64,000 bases of DNA from Nonomuraea aurantiaca (GTDB lineage Bacteria > Actinomycetota > Actinomycetes > Streptosporangiales > Streptosporangiaceae), in the NCBI RefSeq assembly GCF_020215705.1, contig NZ_JAIWNB010000011.1, positions 1-64,000 of the forward strand, written 5' to 3'. The notes under the pieces are model-generated. The model did no database searches, was not told the DNA's origin, and was given only the letters and a program-made list of their open reading frames with translations. Both the position numbers and the translations under genes were made by a program. Positions 25,372 through 33,871 of the stretch are shown here, in pieces; position 1 is the stretch's first letter; each line of letters starts with the position of its first letter.

Positions 25372-26547
25372 TTACGGCTTTGCCGCCGGCAGGGCTATCA
25401 ACGACAGTGCCGCCGGTACTGCTAGATATGTGCCGCAGCAGGCCAGGGCTATGCATGACAGGGCAGTTGCCGCGATGGCCGTGTTGCGCGGCCTGCCCGG
25501 CGGCAGGATGCGGACGGCCGCCGCCACGCCTGCCGTGGTCACCGCGGCCAGGCAGGCCGAGGTGGCTCTCATGAGGGTGTCGAGGTCCGCCGGCAGCAGC
25601 ATGATCACGGCGGTCAGGACCGCCAGGAGGGCCAGGCTGCGATGGGGGGTTCGGCCCTTCGCGAACCAGGGCGGCAGGGATCCACTCCCGGCCATGGACA
25701 CGCCCAGGCGGGCGGCGCCGGCTATGTAGGTGTTGATGGCGCCGAAGGTGAGGGCTATGGCCGCAACGGTGATGATCGGACCGGCCGCGGCGCCGATGCC
25801 GGTCGCCAGCAGGGCGGACAGCGGCGCCGCTCGGCCCAGGACGGCGATCGAGGTGATGGAGACGCTGAGGTAGAGGACGGAGATCACGATCAGGGTCACC
25901 GTGGTGGCCCTCCTGATGTCGGTGATCTCCGCCGACAGGTGGGTGGCGGCCTCCCAGCCGACGAAGGCGAAGAAGAGCACTCCGGCCGCGGAGATCACGC
26001 CCGCCATGCCGTACGGGGCGAACGGGGTGAAGTTGGCGGCACTGGCGTGCGGCGCGGCGGTGACGACGGCCGTCGCGAGGAGCGCGATCAGCAGGAGCAC
26101 CATGGCCACCTGCAGCCGTCCCGAGGTGCCCAGGCCCGCGGCGTTGGCGAGGAAGGCGGCGACGAGCAGGATGGCGGCGACGACGGTCTTGTCCACGCCC
26201 AGGGCGGCGGCGACGTATACCGCGCCCACCTGCGCGCCGGCCACGATGCCGATGGGGACGGCGCCGTAGAACCACCAGCCGACCACCGCGGCGGCCCGAC
26301 CGCCGAACGCCAGGCCGGTGAAGGCCGCCACGCCGCCGCCGTTCGGGTAGTGGGCGCCGAGCGTGGCGAAGGTGATCGCCACCGGGGCACTCAGCGCCAG
26401 CAGGGCCACCCAGGCCAGGATCGACGCCGGGCCCGCGGCCTCCGCGGCCAGCTGGGGCAGCACCAGCATGCCCGGTCCGAGTACCCCGCCCAGCAACATC
26501 GCCGTGCCTTGACCGGCACTCAGGCGACCCTTCATCTGTTGCGACAT
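25372..26547 (-). CDS. APC-family amino-acid permease/exporter (YjeH-like)
   Basis: A 391-residue membrane protein with about 11-12 hydrophobic segments. It opens with the APC helix 1 pattern GGVLGPGMLVLPQLAAEAAG and has FFAFVGWEAATHLSAEI in helix 6. Its length and pattern are closest to YjeH-type exporters of methionine and branched-chain amino acids. It is divergent from an Lrp/AsnC regulator, the usual controller of such exporters. ATG at 26547. The substrate is inferred, not shown. Confidence 0.78.
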   Translation of the reverse strand: MSQQMKGRLSAGQGTAMLLGGVLGPGMLVLPQLAAEAAGPASILAWVALLALSAPVAITFATLGAHYPNGGGVAAFTGLAFGGRAAAVVGWWFYGAVPIGIVAGAQVGAVYVAAALGVDKTVVAAILLVAAFLANAAGLGTSGRLQVAMVLLLIALLATAVVTAAPHASAANFTPFAPYGMAGVISAAGVLFFAFVGWEAATHLSAEITDIRRATTVTLIVISVLYLSVSITSIAVLGRAAPLSALLATGIGAAAGPIITVAAIALTFGAINTYIAGAARLGVSMAGSGSLPPWFAKGRTPHRSLALLAVLTAVIMLLPADLDTLMRATSACLAAVTTAGVAAAVRILPPGRPRNTAIAATALSCIALACCGTYLAVPAALSLIALPAAKP

Positions 26548-26585
26548 ATCCGCAGAAATTAGCCGGATGCGTGCCGTGAAAAGCC

Positions 26586-26621
26586 TTCTGGCGAACGTTT
26601 GACTGGTTCTGGCGACATAAT
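26586..26621. promoter_or_regulatory. Direct repeats and leaderless promoter of the Lrp-type gene
   Basis: TTCTGGCGA occurs at 26586-26594 and 26607-26615, exactly 21 bases (two helical turns) apart, directly before a -10-like CATAAT (26616-26621). The GTG start lies seven bases after the -10, so the transcript is probably leaderless. The repeats are good candidates for autoregulatory binding by the Lrp protein. Confidence 0.55.
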
Positions 26622-26627
26622 GCCGCC

Positions 26628-27101
26628 GTGGATGAACTTGATTCGGGAATCATTCGGCTTCTTCAAACGGATGCGCGGCAATCGAACCGGGAACTGGCCA
26701 GACAGCTGGGCGTCGCCCCGTCCACCTGTCTGGAACGCGTCCGCGCCCTCACCCGGCGCGGCGTCATCCGCGGCTACCACGCCGATATCGCCCCGGCGGC
26801 ACTGAACCGCAGCGTCCAGGCGCTCGTCTCGGTCCAGGTCCGCCCGCTGAGCAGGACCGTCATCGAGACGTTCAAGCAGTCGGCGGCCGAGCAGCCTGAG
26901 GTGCTGAGCGTGTTCGTCCTGGCGGGCGGGGACGACTTCCTGCTGCACGTGGCGGTCCAGGACCTGGACCATCTGCACGCCTTCCTGCTCGACCGGCTGA
27001 GCAAGCGGCGGGAGATCGCCGGGTTCCGTACGTCGGTCATCTTCCAGCAGGTGCACAACACCGCGCCGAGCCTGCTGCCGTACGACGATTCAGCTCACTA
27101 G
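26628..27101 (+). CDS. Lrp/AsnC family transcriptional regulator
   Basis: A 157-residue protein. The N-terminal helix-turn-helix is LDSGIIRLLQTDARQSNREL and LGVAPSTCLERVRAL, and the C-terminal RAM ligand domain (about residues 65-145) includes VLAGGDDFLLHVAVQDLDHL. GTG start at 26628. It likely responds to an amino acid and controls the divergent exporter and itself. Its 3' end overlaps the convergent response-regulator gene by 12 bases. Confidence 0.9.
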   Translation: MDELDSGIIRLLQTDARQSNRELARQLGVAPSTCLERVRALTRRGVIRGYHADIAPAALNRSVQALVSVQVRPLSRTVIETFKQSAAEQPEVLSVFVLAGGDDFLLHVAVQDLDHLHAFLLDRLSKRREIAGFRTSVIFQQVHNTAPSLLPYDDSAH

Positions 27102-27740
27102 CCCCGCCTCGTAGGCGATGATCGCGGCCTGGACGCGGTTGTTCACCTCCAGGCGCAGGAGGATGGCGCTGACGTGGGCCTTGACCGTGCCTTCCGACAC
27201 GAACAGCTCGCGGCCGATGTCCTGGTTGGACAGGCCGCGGCCGATGAGGGCCAGCACGTCGCGTTCGCGGGGGGTGAGGGATTCCATCCGTTTGCGGGCG
27301 GTGGTGGTCCGCGAAAGCCTGCCGTCGCTCAGCTCGGCGATGACCTGCTGGGCGATGCGGGGCGACAGGTACGCCGCGCCGCCCGCGACCGCCCGGACAC
27401 CGATGATCAGCTCGCGGGGGTCGGCGGCCTTGAGCAGGAAGCCGCCCGCGCCTTCCGCGAGCGCCCTGGCCACGTACTCGCGCTCGTCGAACGTGGTCAG
27501 CATGACCACCGCCACCTCCGGAAGCGCGGCGCGCAGCTCGGCCGCGGCGGACAGGCCGTCCAGGCGGGGCATGCGGATGTCGAGCATCGCCACGTCCGGG
27601 CGGTGCGCCAGGGCCAGCTCGACGGCCTCCCTGCCGTCGGCGGCCTCGGCGACGATCTCGATGCCCGCGTCGGTGGCCAAGATCGACTTCACCCCGGCCC
27701 GGACCATGGGCTCGTCGTCGGCCAGCAGCACCCGGATCAT
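27090..27740 (-). CDS. LuxR-type (NarL family) response regulator
   Basis: A 216-residue protein. The receiver domain starts MIRVLLADDEPMVRAGV and has the phospho-acceptor Asp in VAMLDIRMP. The C-terminal LuxR helix-turn-helix has LTPRERDVLALIGRGLSNQD and SEGTVKAHVS. ATG at 27740 overlaps the kinase stop (ATGA). It is the output of the coupled sensor kinase. Confidence 0.92.
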   Translation of the reverse strand: MIRVLLADDEPMVRAGVKSILATDAGIEIVAEAADGREAVELALAHRPDVAMLDIRMPRLDGLSAAAELRAALPEVAVVMLTTFDEREYVARALAEGAGGFLLKAADPRELIIGVRAVAGGAAYLSPRIAQQVIAELSDGRLSRTTTARKRMESLTPRERDVLALIGRGLSNQDIGRELFVSEGTVKAHVSAILLRLEVNNRVQAAIIAYEAGLVS

Positions 27741-28723
27741 CCGCTCTCCCCTGTGTCTTTCGGCCACGGCAACCAGGCCGTGACGGTGAATCCCGTTCCA
27801 TGAGGGCCGGCCTCCAACGTGCCGCCCAGCAGCCGTACGCGTTCGCGCAGGCTCGCCAGCCCGGTCCCACCGCCACCTGTGGACTGCGCTTCGGTGAGCG
27901 AGGGTGCGTTGGTGACCGTGACGGCGACCGTGTCGGCGTGGCGTTCGATGGTGACACGGACCTCGGCGCCGGGCGCGTACCGGGCGGCGTTGGTCAGGGA
28001 CTCCTGCGTCACGCGGTGCGCGGCCCGGTCCAGCAGCGGCGGCAGTACCGCCGAGCGCTCGTCCCGGTGCAGGGTCACCGCCATGCCGGCCCGCCCGGCC
28101 CGTTCCACCAGCGTCTCTATCGACTCGTCCGGCGGGTCCGTGGGGGCGCCGCCCGAGTCCCGCAGCAGCCCGACGGTACGGCGCAGCCGGTCGGTCGCCG
28201 TGACCGCCGAGGCCCGCAGCTGGGCGGCCGCCTCCCGGTTGGTCTCGTTCATGTCGGCCGCCAGTTCCAAGGCCCCGGCCCGCAGCGCGATCAGCGCCAG
28301 CTCGTGCCCGAGCGAGTCGTGCATGTCGGCGGCGATGCGGGCGCGTTCCCGCAGTTTGACGCGTTCGGCGGTGTACTGCTGCTCCCGCTCCAGTTGGCCG
28401 ACCCGCTGCCGGCCCGCCTCGACCAGCTCCGCCTGCTGCCGCCGGAAGCGCCCCGCCAGCCAGGGCAGCACCGCGAACAGCGCCATGGCCATCAGCGCGC
28501 CCACCCCGTCCCAGAGGCTCACCCCCAGCTCCACGACACCGGGTATCGCCACCGCGCCCAGGACCAGCCAGGCCCGGCGTACCGGAAGATGCCTGCCGTG
28601 CAGGTAGGCGACCACGGCGATGACCGCGAACAGCAACTGCCGCCAGGTCGGGATGTCGTCGAGGTACAGCCCGTTGGCCAGGCTGATCCCCGCGACCACC
28701 GCCAGAATCGCGCCGTTTCTCAC
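27737..28723 (-). CDS. Sensor histidine kinase (HisKA_3 type)
   Basis: A 328-residue kinase. An N-terminal part with about four to five membrane segments (residues 5-120) and a coiled-coil is followed by the dimerisation/phospho-acceptor motif ERARIAADMHDSLGHELALI. The HATPase domain has HRVTQESLTNAARYAPGAEV and GGTGLASLRERVRLLGG. GTG at 28723 is chosen because AAGG lies eight bases upstream and it overlaps the upstream TGA as GTGA. The frame is open further upstream, but that is shadow of the hydrolase gene. Confidence 0.88.
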   Translation of the reverse strand: MRNGAILAVVAGISLANGLYLDDIPTWRQLLFAVIAVVAYLHGRHLPVRRAWLVLGAVAIPGVVELGVSLWDGVGALMAMALFAVLPWLAGRFRRQQAELVEAGRQRVGQLEREQQYTAERVKLRERARIAADMHDSLGHELALIALRAGALELAADMNETNREAAAQLRASAVTATDRLRRTVGLLRDSGGAPTDPPDESIETLVERAGRAGMAVTLHRDERSAVLPPLLDRAAHRVTQESLTNAARYAPGAEVRVTIERHADTVAVTVTNAPSLTEAQSTGGGGTGLASLRERVRLLGGTLEAGPHGTGFTVTAWLPWPKDTGESG

Positions 28724-30195
28724 GTACCAGACCTTATCGACCCCGACGGGATGACCTGCGGAATCGTGTCGGCCTTGCGCTCCCGCAGCCGGACGATCCG
28801 CATCGCCGCCGTAGCCACTCCCGCCAGCGCCGCGACCGACAGGGTGATCGTCAACGGTACGGCGAAGTAGGTGAGCTGGGCCCAGGTGATCGTCCGCCCG
28901 TTCGAGATGAACGAGATCAGGTCTGGATACGCCGCCAGCACCGCGGCCGGCAGCAGCACCGGCACCATCCGCAGCGCGATCCGCCACCCGGGACGCCCGG
29001 CCCGCCCGGCCGCCCAGCGTCGTGACCGCCACACGCCCAGGATGCCCAGCCCTATGGCGGCCAGCCCGATGAGGCCCAGCACCAGCTCGAACGTCTGCCG
29101 ATCACCACCCGGCACTTCCGGCGTCCGCCCCTGGGTCATCGCGAAGAGACCCGTGGCGACGGCGTACGTGTCGTCGGTGAGGGTCGCGCTGTTGGCCATG
29201 ACCGCGAAGCCGTAGCCGGTCTCAGGGGAGATCGCCTCGACGGCGGTGTAGGTGAACAGGTTGCCGGAGTGCACGAGCAGCTTGGTGTCGCTGTCGGGCG
29301 CCCAGCCCATGCCATAGTCGCTGACCTTGGATGAGGTGTGCATGGTCCGCAGGCTTTGGGGGGTGACGAGCGATTTGCCCTTGCCGTTCTGGCTGACCAG
29401 CCAGGCGCCCATGTCGGCGGCGGTCGTGATGACCCCGCCGGAGCCGCTGCCGTCGAGGAACCCGGGCATTTCGGGGCGCGCCAGCCAAGCGCCGAACACC
29501 GAGTTGTAGCCGTCCGACGGCCGGACCACGTCACTCCGCAGGGCGCTGTGGGCCATGCCGAGGGGGGCGAAGACGTGCTGCTTCAGGTAGTCGTCGAAGC
29601 TCTGCCCGCTCGCGACCTCGACCAGGCGGGCGGCCAGATCGTAGTTGGCGTTGCAGTACGCCCAGTGGGTGCCGGGGTCGGTGGCGAGCGCGCCGGTCTT
29701 GAGCCCGTCCACGTACTGGGCGAGGGAGGTGGTCTCCTCCAGGGCGTTGATGTCGAGCGTCGTGTCGGACAGGCCGGAGGTCTGGTTGAGCAGCTGACGT
29801 ACGGTGATCGCCGCGCCGCGCGGGTCCGCCAGCTGGAAGCCGGGCAGCTGCTTGGCGACGGGCTCGTCCAGCTTGATCTTGCCCGTATCGACCAGCGTCA
29901 TCACGGCCATGGCGGTGAACGACTTGCTGAGGGAGGCGACGCGCATGGGGGTGTCGGCGGTGACGGGCTTGCCGTCGGAGCCCTGGCCGTAGCCGGCGGC
30001 ATGGATCACTTGGTCGTTGTGGGTGACCACGACGGACATGCCCGGCAGCCCGGTGGACTCCATGACCTTGTCGAGGTAGGCGTCGATGGCGGCCGGGGTC
30101 GGCTCCGCCTGTTCGGCCGAGGCGGTGGCGGGGGCGGTCAGCGCGGTGGTCAGCGCCACTGCCGCCGCCAGGATGCCGATGAGCTTGCGTTTCAT
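28720..30195 (-). CDS. Serine hydrolase of the beta-lactamase/class C penicillin-binding family
   Basis: A 491-residue secreted and membrane-bound protein. A signal peptide (about residues 1-27) leads into a beta-lactamase domain (about 30-360) with the SxxK motif VASLSKSFTAM, the YxN motif WAYCNANYDL and a late LLVHSGNLFTY (HxG). Three C-terminal membrane segments follow (about 375-480). ATG at 30195 is used because it gives the signal peptide. Its stop overlaps the start of the histidine kinase gene, so hydrolase, kinase and regulator form one coupled operon. It may act on peptides or beta-lactams at the envelope. Confidence 0.82.
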   Translation of the reverse strand: MKRKLIGILAAAVALTTALTAPATASAEQAEPTPAAIDAYLDKVMESTGLPGMSVVVTHNDQVIHAAGYGQGSDGKPVTADTPMRVASLSKSFTAMAVMTLVDTGKIKLDEPVAKQLPGFQLADPRGAAITVRQLLNQTSGLSDTTLDINALEETTSLAQYVDGLKTGALATDPGTHWAYCNANYDLAARLVEVASGQSFDDYLKQHVFAPLGMAHSALRSDVVRPSDGYNSVFGAWLARPEMPGFLDGSGSGGVITTAADMGAWLVSQNGKGKSLVTPQSLRTMHTSSKVSDYGMGWAPDSDTKLLVHSGNLFTYTAVEAISPETGYGFAVMANSATLTDDTYAVATGLFAMTQGRTPEVPGGDRQTFELVLGLIGLAAIGLGILGVWRSRRWAAGRAGRPGWRIALRMVPVLLPAAVLAAYPDLISFISNGRTITWAQLTYFAVPLTITLSVAALAGVATAAMRIVRLRERKADTIPQVIPSGSIRSGT

Positions 30196-30270
30196 AGGGA
30201 TGACACTAGAAATCGGCGGACCGGAAAAGATCTGCCGACCGTCCAGGACCACCCCTGACGAAAGTCTGAC

Positions 30271-30350
30271 GTCAGTCGGGAACCGTCGTAGGCGAACCGT
30301 CAGTCGGGGAACCGTCGTAGGCGAACCGTCGTAGGCGAACCGTCAGCCGG
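30271..30350. repeat. Short tandem repeat upstream of the hydrolase operon
   Basis: GTCAGTCGGG(G)AACCGTCGTAGGCGAACC occurs twice in tandem (from 30271 and from 30299), followed by an extra GTCGTAGGCGAACC and a partial GTCAGCCGGGGAA. The last copy enters the kptA stop codon. The unit is about 28-29 bases with an internal 14-base repeat. Confidence 0.75.
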
Positions 30351-30888
30351 GGAAGCCGAGATACGTCGGTGGCACCTCGTCCACGAGCCATACCCCGTTG
30401 GCGCTGACCCGGAACTCGTGTCCCGCCTCGTGCATCGCCCCGGCGTTCACCGGCAGGACCACCGGCCTGCCCCGCCGCGCCCCCACCCGCGTCGCCGTCT
30501 CGCGGTCGGGCGACAGGTGGACGTGGTGGCGGTTCATCGGCCGCAGTCCCTCGGCCCGGATCGCGGGCAGGCTCTTCGCCACCGTGCCGTGGTACAGGTA
30601 CGCGGGCGGCGCCGCCACCGGCAGATCCAGGTCGACCTCGATGGAATGCCCCTGGTTCGCCCGGATCCTGCGGTTCTCAAGGGCGAACCGCTGCTTGTCG
30701 TTGCCTGCCACGACCCGCTGCAGATCGGCCGGGTCGATCGGGAACCCATGGGAGGCGGCGGCCCGGAGGAAGACGTCGACGTCCACCCAGCCGTGCTCGT
30801 CCAGCTCGATCCCGATCCGCTGGGGTTCGTGACGCAGGTGCTTGGCCAGGTATTTGGAGATCCGCACCATACGCCGGTCGTCCATCAT
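30343..30888 (-). CDS. kptA: RNA 2'-phosphotransferase (Tpt1/KptA family)
   Basis: A 181-residue enzyme. It has the family opening RMVRISKYLAKHLRHEP, LDEHGWVDVDVFL, then LYHGTVAKSLPAI, HVHLSPDRETATRVGARR and FRVSANGVWLVDEVPP. Tpt1 enzymes remove an internal RNA 2'-phosphate using NAD+; in bacteria the physiological substrate is unclear. Start ATG at 30888 or 30885 (GGGGG just upstream); a further ATG at 30930 would add 14 residues and is weaker. Confidence 0.88.
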   Translation of the reverse strand: MMDDRRMVRISKYLAKHLRHEPQRIGIELDEHGWVDVDVFLRAAASHGFPIDPADLQRVVAGNDKQRFALENRRIRANQGHSIEVDLDLPVAAPPAYLYHGTVAKSLPAIRAEGLRPMNRHHVHLSPDRETATRVGARRGRPVVLPVNAGAMHEAGHEFRVSANGVWLVDEVPPTYLGFPG

Positions 30889-30937
30889 CCCCCGAGCATG
30901 TCGCAGCGGCCCGATCTCCGGCAACCCCATTGCGTCT

Positions 30938-30975
30938 ATTTTGTGTACGACGTAAGCTTACAACGTACTCAAAAT
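30938..30975. promoter_or_regulatory. 38-bp palindromic operator
   Basis: A near-perfect inverted repeat: ATTTTGTGTACG on the left, GTAAGCTTAC in the middle and CGTACTCAAAAT on the right. Sixteen of 19 base pairs match. It lies 19 bases upstream of the ATG at 30994 and just ahead of kptA. The likely ligand is the TetR protein encoded two genes downstream. Confidence 0.75.
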
Positions 30976-30993
30976 CAGCAGGAGGTAGCTGCC

Positions 30994-31428
30994 ATGACCA
31001 CCACCATCGCGATCATCGTCCCGTTCGTCTGGCTCGGCTGGCTCGTCGTGACCGAGTGGGTGCCGATGTTCCCGCTGAACGACCTCCGGCCAGGAAACGT
31101 CGGACAGCGCGTGCTCGCGGCGTGCATCAACTACCCATTTCCGTTATTGATCGCGGCCGGTGTCGCACTGCACCAGACCTGGTCACTGCTCGCCGCCACC
31201 ACACTCTGCGTGGTCATAGTCGCCGGCCACCTGTGGAACTGGTGGCTCCCCTACTTCGGCACCGGCACCGCCGCGCAACGGGAGACGTACCAGCGCGAGT
31301 ACGGCCGGACGCTCAAGATCCTGCCGACGGAGGGACATGACGTGGTGATCGACGTTCAGCACCTGGTGGTGGGCGCTCTGTCCCTGCTCATGCTGGCCAC
31401 CACACTGATCGCTACGCTGACCGGATGA
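30994..31428 (+). CDS. Small integral membrane protein under TetR control
   Basis: A 144-residue protein with four hydrophobic segments (about residues 3-22, 43-62, 63-82 and 120-142). A conserved-looking loop, HLWNWWLPYFGTGTAAQRET, lies between segments three and four. I do not recognise the family. ATG at 30994 has AGGAGG nine bases upstream. Its stop overlaps the TetR start (ATGA, 31425-31428), and a 38-bp palindrome lies in front, so the two form an autoregulated operon. A small-molecule or stress response role is plausible. Confidence 0.72.
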   Translation: MTTTIAIIVPFVWLGWLVVTEWVPMFPLNDLRPGNVGQRVLAACINYPFPLLIAAGVALHQTWSLLAATTLCVVIVAGHLWNWWLPYFGTGTAAQRETYQREYGRTLKILPTEGHDVVIDVQHLVVGALSLLMLATTLIATLTG

Positions 31429-32036
31429 ACGAGCCCGCACCCCGGCGCGGCAGGGGACGCCCGGCCGTCCTGACCCGCGAACGGATCGTGGCCGCGGCCA
31501 TCGAGATACTGGACGCCGAGGGGCTCGACGCGCTCACCATGCGCCGCCTCGGCACCCGGCTCGGGGTCGCGGCCATGTCCCTGTATCGCCACCTGCCGAA
31601 CCGGGACGCGGTGCTCGCCGCAGCGGTCGACCACCTGTTCGCCGAGGCGGTGATCGACCTGGACGCCGCCACGCCGTGGCCCGAGGCGCTGGCCCGGTTC
31701 GCGGATTCCTACCGGCGGATGCTGCTCGGCCATCCGCACGCCGTACCCCTGCTGGCCACCCACCCGGTGGACATCGACCTGGGCCTGGAACTGCTGGCCG
31801 GGCTACTGGACCGCTTCGAGGCAGCGGGAATCCCACGCCAGGCCGCGCTCACCGCCATCCAGTCGGTAGCCGTCTATGTCCTAGGCCACGCTTTGGCCCA
31901 GGTCGGCACCCCACCGGGCACCCGGCCGGCGGCGGAAGGCGACGCGGCCGCGGTGGCGTTCTATGACCAGTGGTTCGAGGCGGGGTTGCGGGCCATGGTG
32001 GCGGGGTTCGAGCGAGAACTCGGCCAAGGACATTGA
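31425..32036 (+). CDS. TetR family regulator (TetR_C type)
   Basis: A 203-residue regulator. The DNA-binding domain has LTRERIVAAAIEILDAEG and GVAAMSLYRHLPNRDAVLAA (about residues 17-66). The C-terminal domain resembles the TetR class C family (with PWPEALARFADSYRRMLLGH). It is coupled to the membrane-protein gene upstream. It probably binds the palindrome at 30938-30975 and represses the pair. Confidence 0.85.
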   Translation: MNEPAPRRGRGRPAVLTRERIVAAAIEILDAEGLDALTMRRLGTRLGVAAMSLYRHLPNRDAVLAAAVDHLFAEAVIDLDAATPWPEALARFADSYRRMLLGHPHAVPLLATHPVDIDLGLELLAGLLDRFEAAGIPRQAALTAIQSVAVYVLGHALAQVGTPPGTRPAAEGDAAAVAFYDQWFEAGLRAMVAGFERELGQGH

Positions 32037-32130
32037 CCACGAACTCGGACCAGCGGCGGGACTCCATACCGAAGATGCGCGCACCTAAGGCACGTGAATA
32101 GCCATCACTTTCTGTACTTGAGCTGTAACA

Positions 32131-33072
32131 ATGAGTGCCATGCCGTCCCTCCGACATGACACCCTCATCAAGCTGTTCGCCGACCGCCCTCAACTGGCGG
32201 TGGAGATCCTGCGTGACTTCCTGGGAGCGGACCTGCCCGCCACCCCGCTGATCCGGCGGGAGACGAGCACCTTCAACACCCGCCCTTCCGACGACATCGA
32301 GGCCGACCTGGTCCTCGTGCTGGGCCCACCGCAAACGCCCGCCCACGCCATCATCGTGGAGATCCAGCAGGACAAGTCCAAGGCACCCCGGCAGCTCGCC
32401 CGCTACGCCGCCGCCCTGTGGCTCATGCTGGGCTGCGACGTCTCAGTCCTGGTCATCTGCCCCGACCGCAACGTCGCCACCCACTACGCACAGCCGATCG
32501 AGTCCGGGCTGACCGGATACCGCCTGCGACCCTGGGTGCTGGGGCCGGACGGCATCCCGGCCATAACCGACCCCCAAGAGGCCGCCGCTCACCTGGACCT
32601 GGCGGCCCTGTCGGTCATGGTCCACGGCCGCGACCGCAAGGTCATCGAGGCGTTCACCGCTGCGCTGCCGGACGCGACCGACGAACACGCTCCGGATTAC
32701 TATGAATACGCATTCAACATGTCCGCGCCCGAGATCCGCAACCTCATGGAGGAGATCATGAAGTCCGCGTCCACCAAATGGCCGGTCTACAGCCCCTTCG
32801 CCCGCGAGCACTTCGGCCGCGGCAAAGCAGAAGGCATGGCCGAAGGCGAGACAAAGGGTCGGACGGAGGGCCGAACGGAGGGCCGAACGGAGGGCAAAGC
32901 GGAAGAGGCAGCCAGATCGGTGCTGCTCGTGCTCGCCGCCCGCGGCTTCAACGTTCCCGACGACATTCACACCCAGATCACCACCTGCACAGACCTCGCC
33001 CAACTCGAAACCTGGCTCACCCGCGCGGCCACCGCCCAGGCCCTCCAAGATCTGTTCAACGAACCAAGCTGA
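32131..33072 (+). CDS. Rpn-family PD-(D/E)XK nuclease-like protein
   Basis: A 313-residue protein of the type abundant in actinobacterial genomes, related to Rpn (YhgA-like) recombination-promoting nucleases. The N-terminal domain has MPSLRHDTLIKLFADRPQLA. The PD-(D/E)XK-like site is DIEADLVLVLG followed by AIIVEIQQDKSK, which gives Asp and Glu-x-Gln. A C-terminal charged region contains three to four copies of GRTEG (about residues 242-258), encoded by a short DNA repeat, before a helical tail. ATG at 32131; an internal Met at 32140 is possible. Such genes are often mobile or laterally acquired. Confidence 0.75.
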   Translation: MSAMPSLRHDTLIKLFADRPQLAVEILRDFLGADLPATPLIRRETSTFNTRPSDDIEADLVLVLGPPQTPAHAIIVEIQQDKSKAPRQLARYAAALWLMLGCDVSVLVICPDRNVATHYAQPIESGLTGYRLRPWVLGPDGIPAITDPQEAAAHLDLAALSVMVHGRDRKVIEAFTAALPDATDEHAPDYYEYAFNMSAPEIRNLMEEIMKSASTKWPVYSPFAREHFGRGKAEGMAEGETKGRTEGRTEGRTEGKAEEAARSVLLVLAARGFNVPDDIHTQITTCTDLAQLETWLTRAATAQALQDLFNEPS

Positions 33073-33083
33073 CAGCGCCCTAA

Positions 33084-33859
33084 GACCTCGGCGACGACCA
33101 CGCCGACTGGATCCACGGCGTCAAGCAGCCGCCGGACTACTACGACGGCTACGGCCTGGGTCTCGAGGCGAACGTGGACGCTTCGCAGGCGGACGGCAAC
33201 CTCGGCGTCGCCGTACCGCCGCTGTTCGTCACGACCGTGCTGGGTGGCGCGGCACGGGCCGCAGGGCTGCGCCCAGGCGACATCATCGAATCGATCAACG
33301 AATCGGCGCCCTTCATCGACGGCCGGGCCACTCCCGCGATCACCGCCCTCTACCCGCGGTATCCGGAAGCGCGCCCGGTCCGGCTGCGGCTCCTGCGGCA
33401 AGGCACCGGACGCCGCTGGAGCGTGACGCTTCAGCCCGGCCTTTTCCAGCGGGACCTGGCCGCCCTGCAAGTGGTGCGTTCGAAGCTGCTGGACGACGAC
33501 AACGCCTACGATCTCGAACCGACGACACCGTCGGGCTGCTCAACCTGCCACTGACGGTACTCACCGACCGCGGCTGCGCCTCGGCGTGCGAGCAGTTCGG
33601 CTCCGCGGTCAAGGATCTGCGCATCGGCCGGTTGGTCGGCACCAGGACCACCGGTGTCGTCTCCGGCCCGGCTCAGGCGTACCTGCTCGCCGACAACACC
33701 CTGCTGAGCTTTCCCGCCGAACACCACCTGGGGCACAACCGCGAGGTCATCGACCGGATCGGCGTGCCGCCCGACCACTACGTGCCCCTGACCCCGCAGG
33801 ACACGGCCGCCGGACGCGACCCCGCCCTGGCCAAGGCCCTGACCCTGCTGCACAAGTGA
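33084..33859 (+). pseudogene. Remnant of an S41-type (C-terminal processing) peptidase
   Basis: Two pieces in different frames. Frame one (33084-33554) lacks a start, with TAA immediately upstream, and encodes a PDZ-type domain (GLRPGDIIESINESAPFIDG) plus the following strands. Frame two (about 33521-33859) encodes the end of an S41 protease domain, with LTDRGCASACEQFGSAVKDL holding the nucleophile-type Ser, then GRLVGTRTTG. The N-terminal region and a middle segment before the nucleophile are missing. The gene is therefore truncated, deleted and frameshifted. Confidence 0.8.
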
Positions 33860-33871
33860 AGGGACCTCTCC

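Noticed and set aside
28724-29032. Extended N-terminus for the histidine kinase
   Set aside because: The extension is antisense-like Ala/Gly/Arg sequence inside the hydrolase gene; the GTG at 28723 has a ribosome site and couples to the preceding stop.
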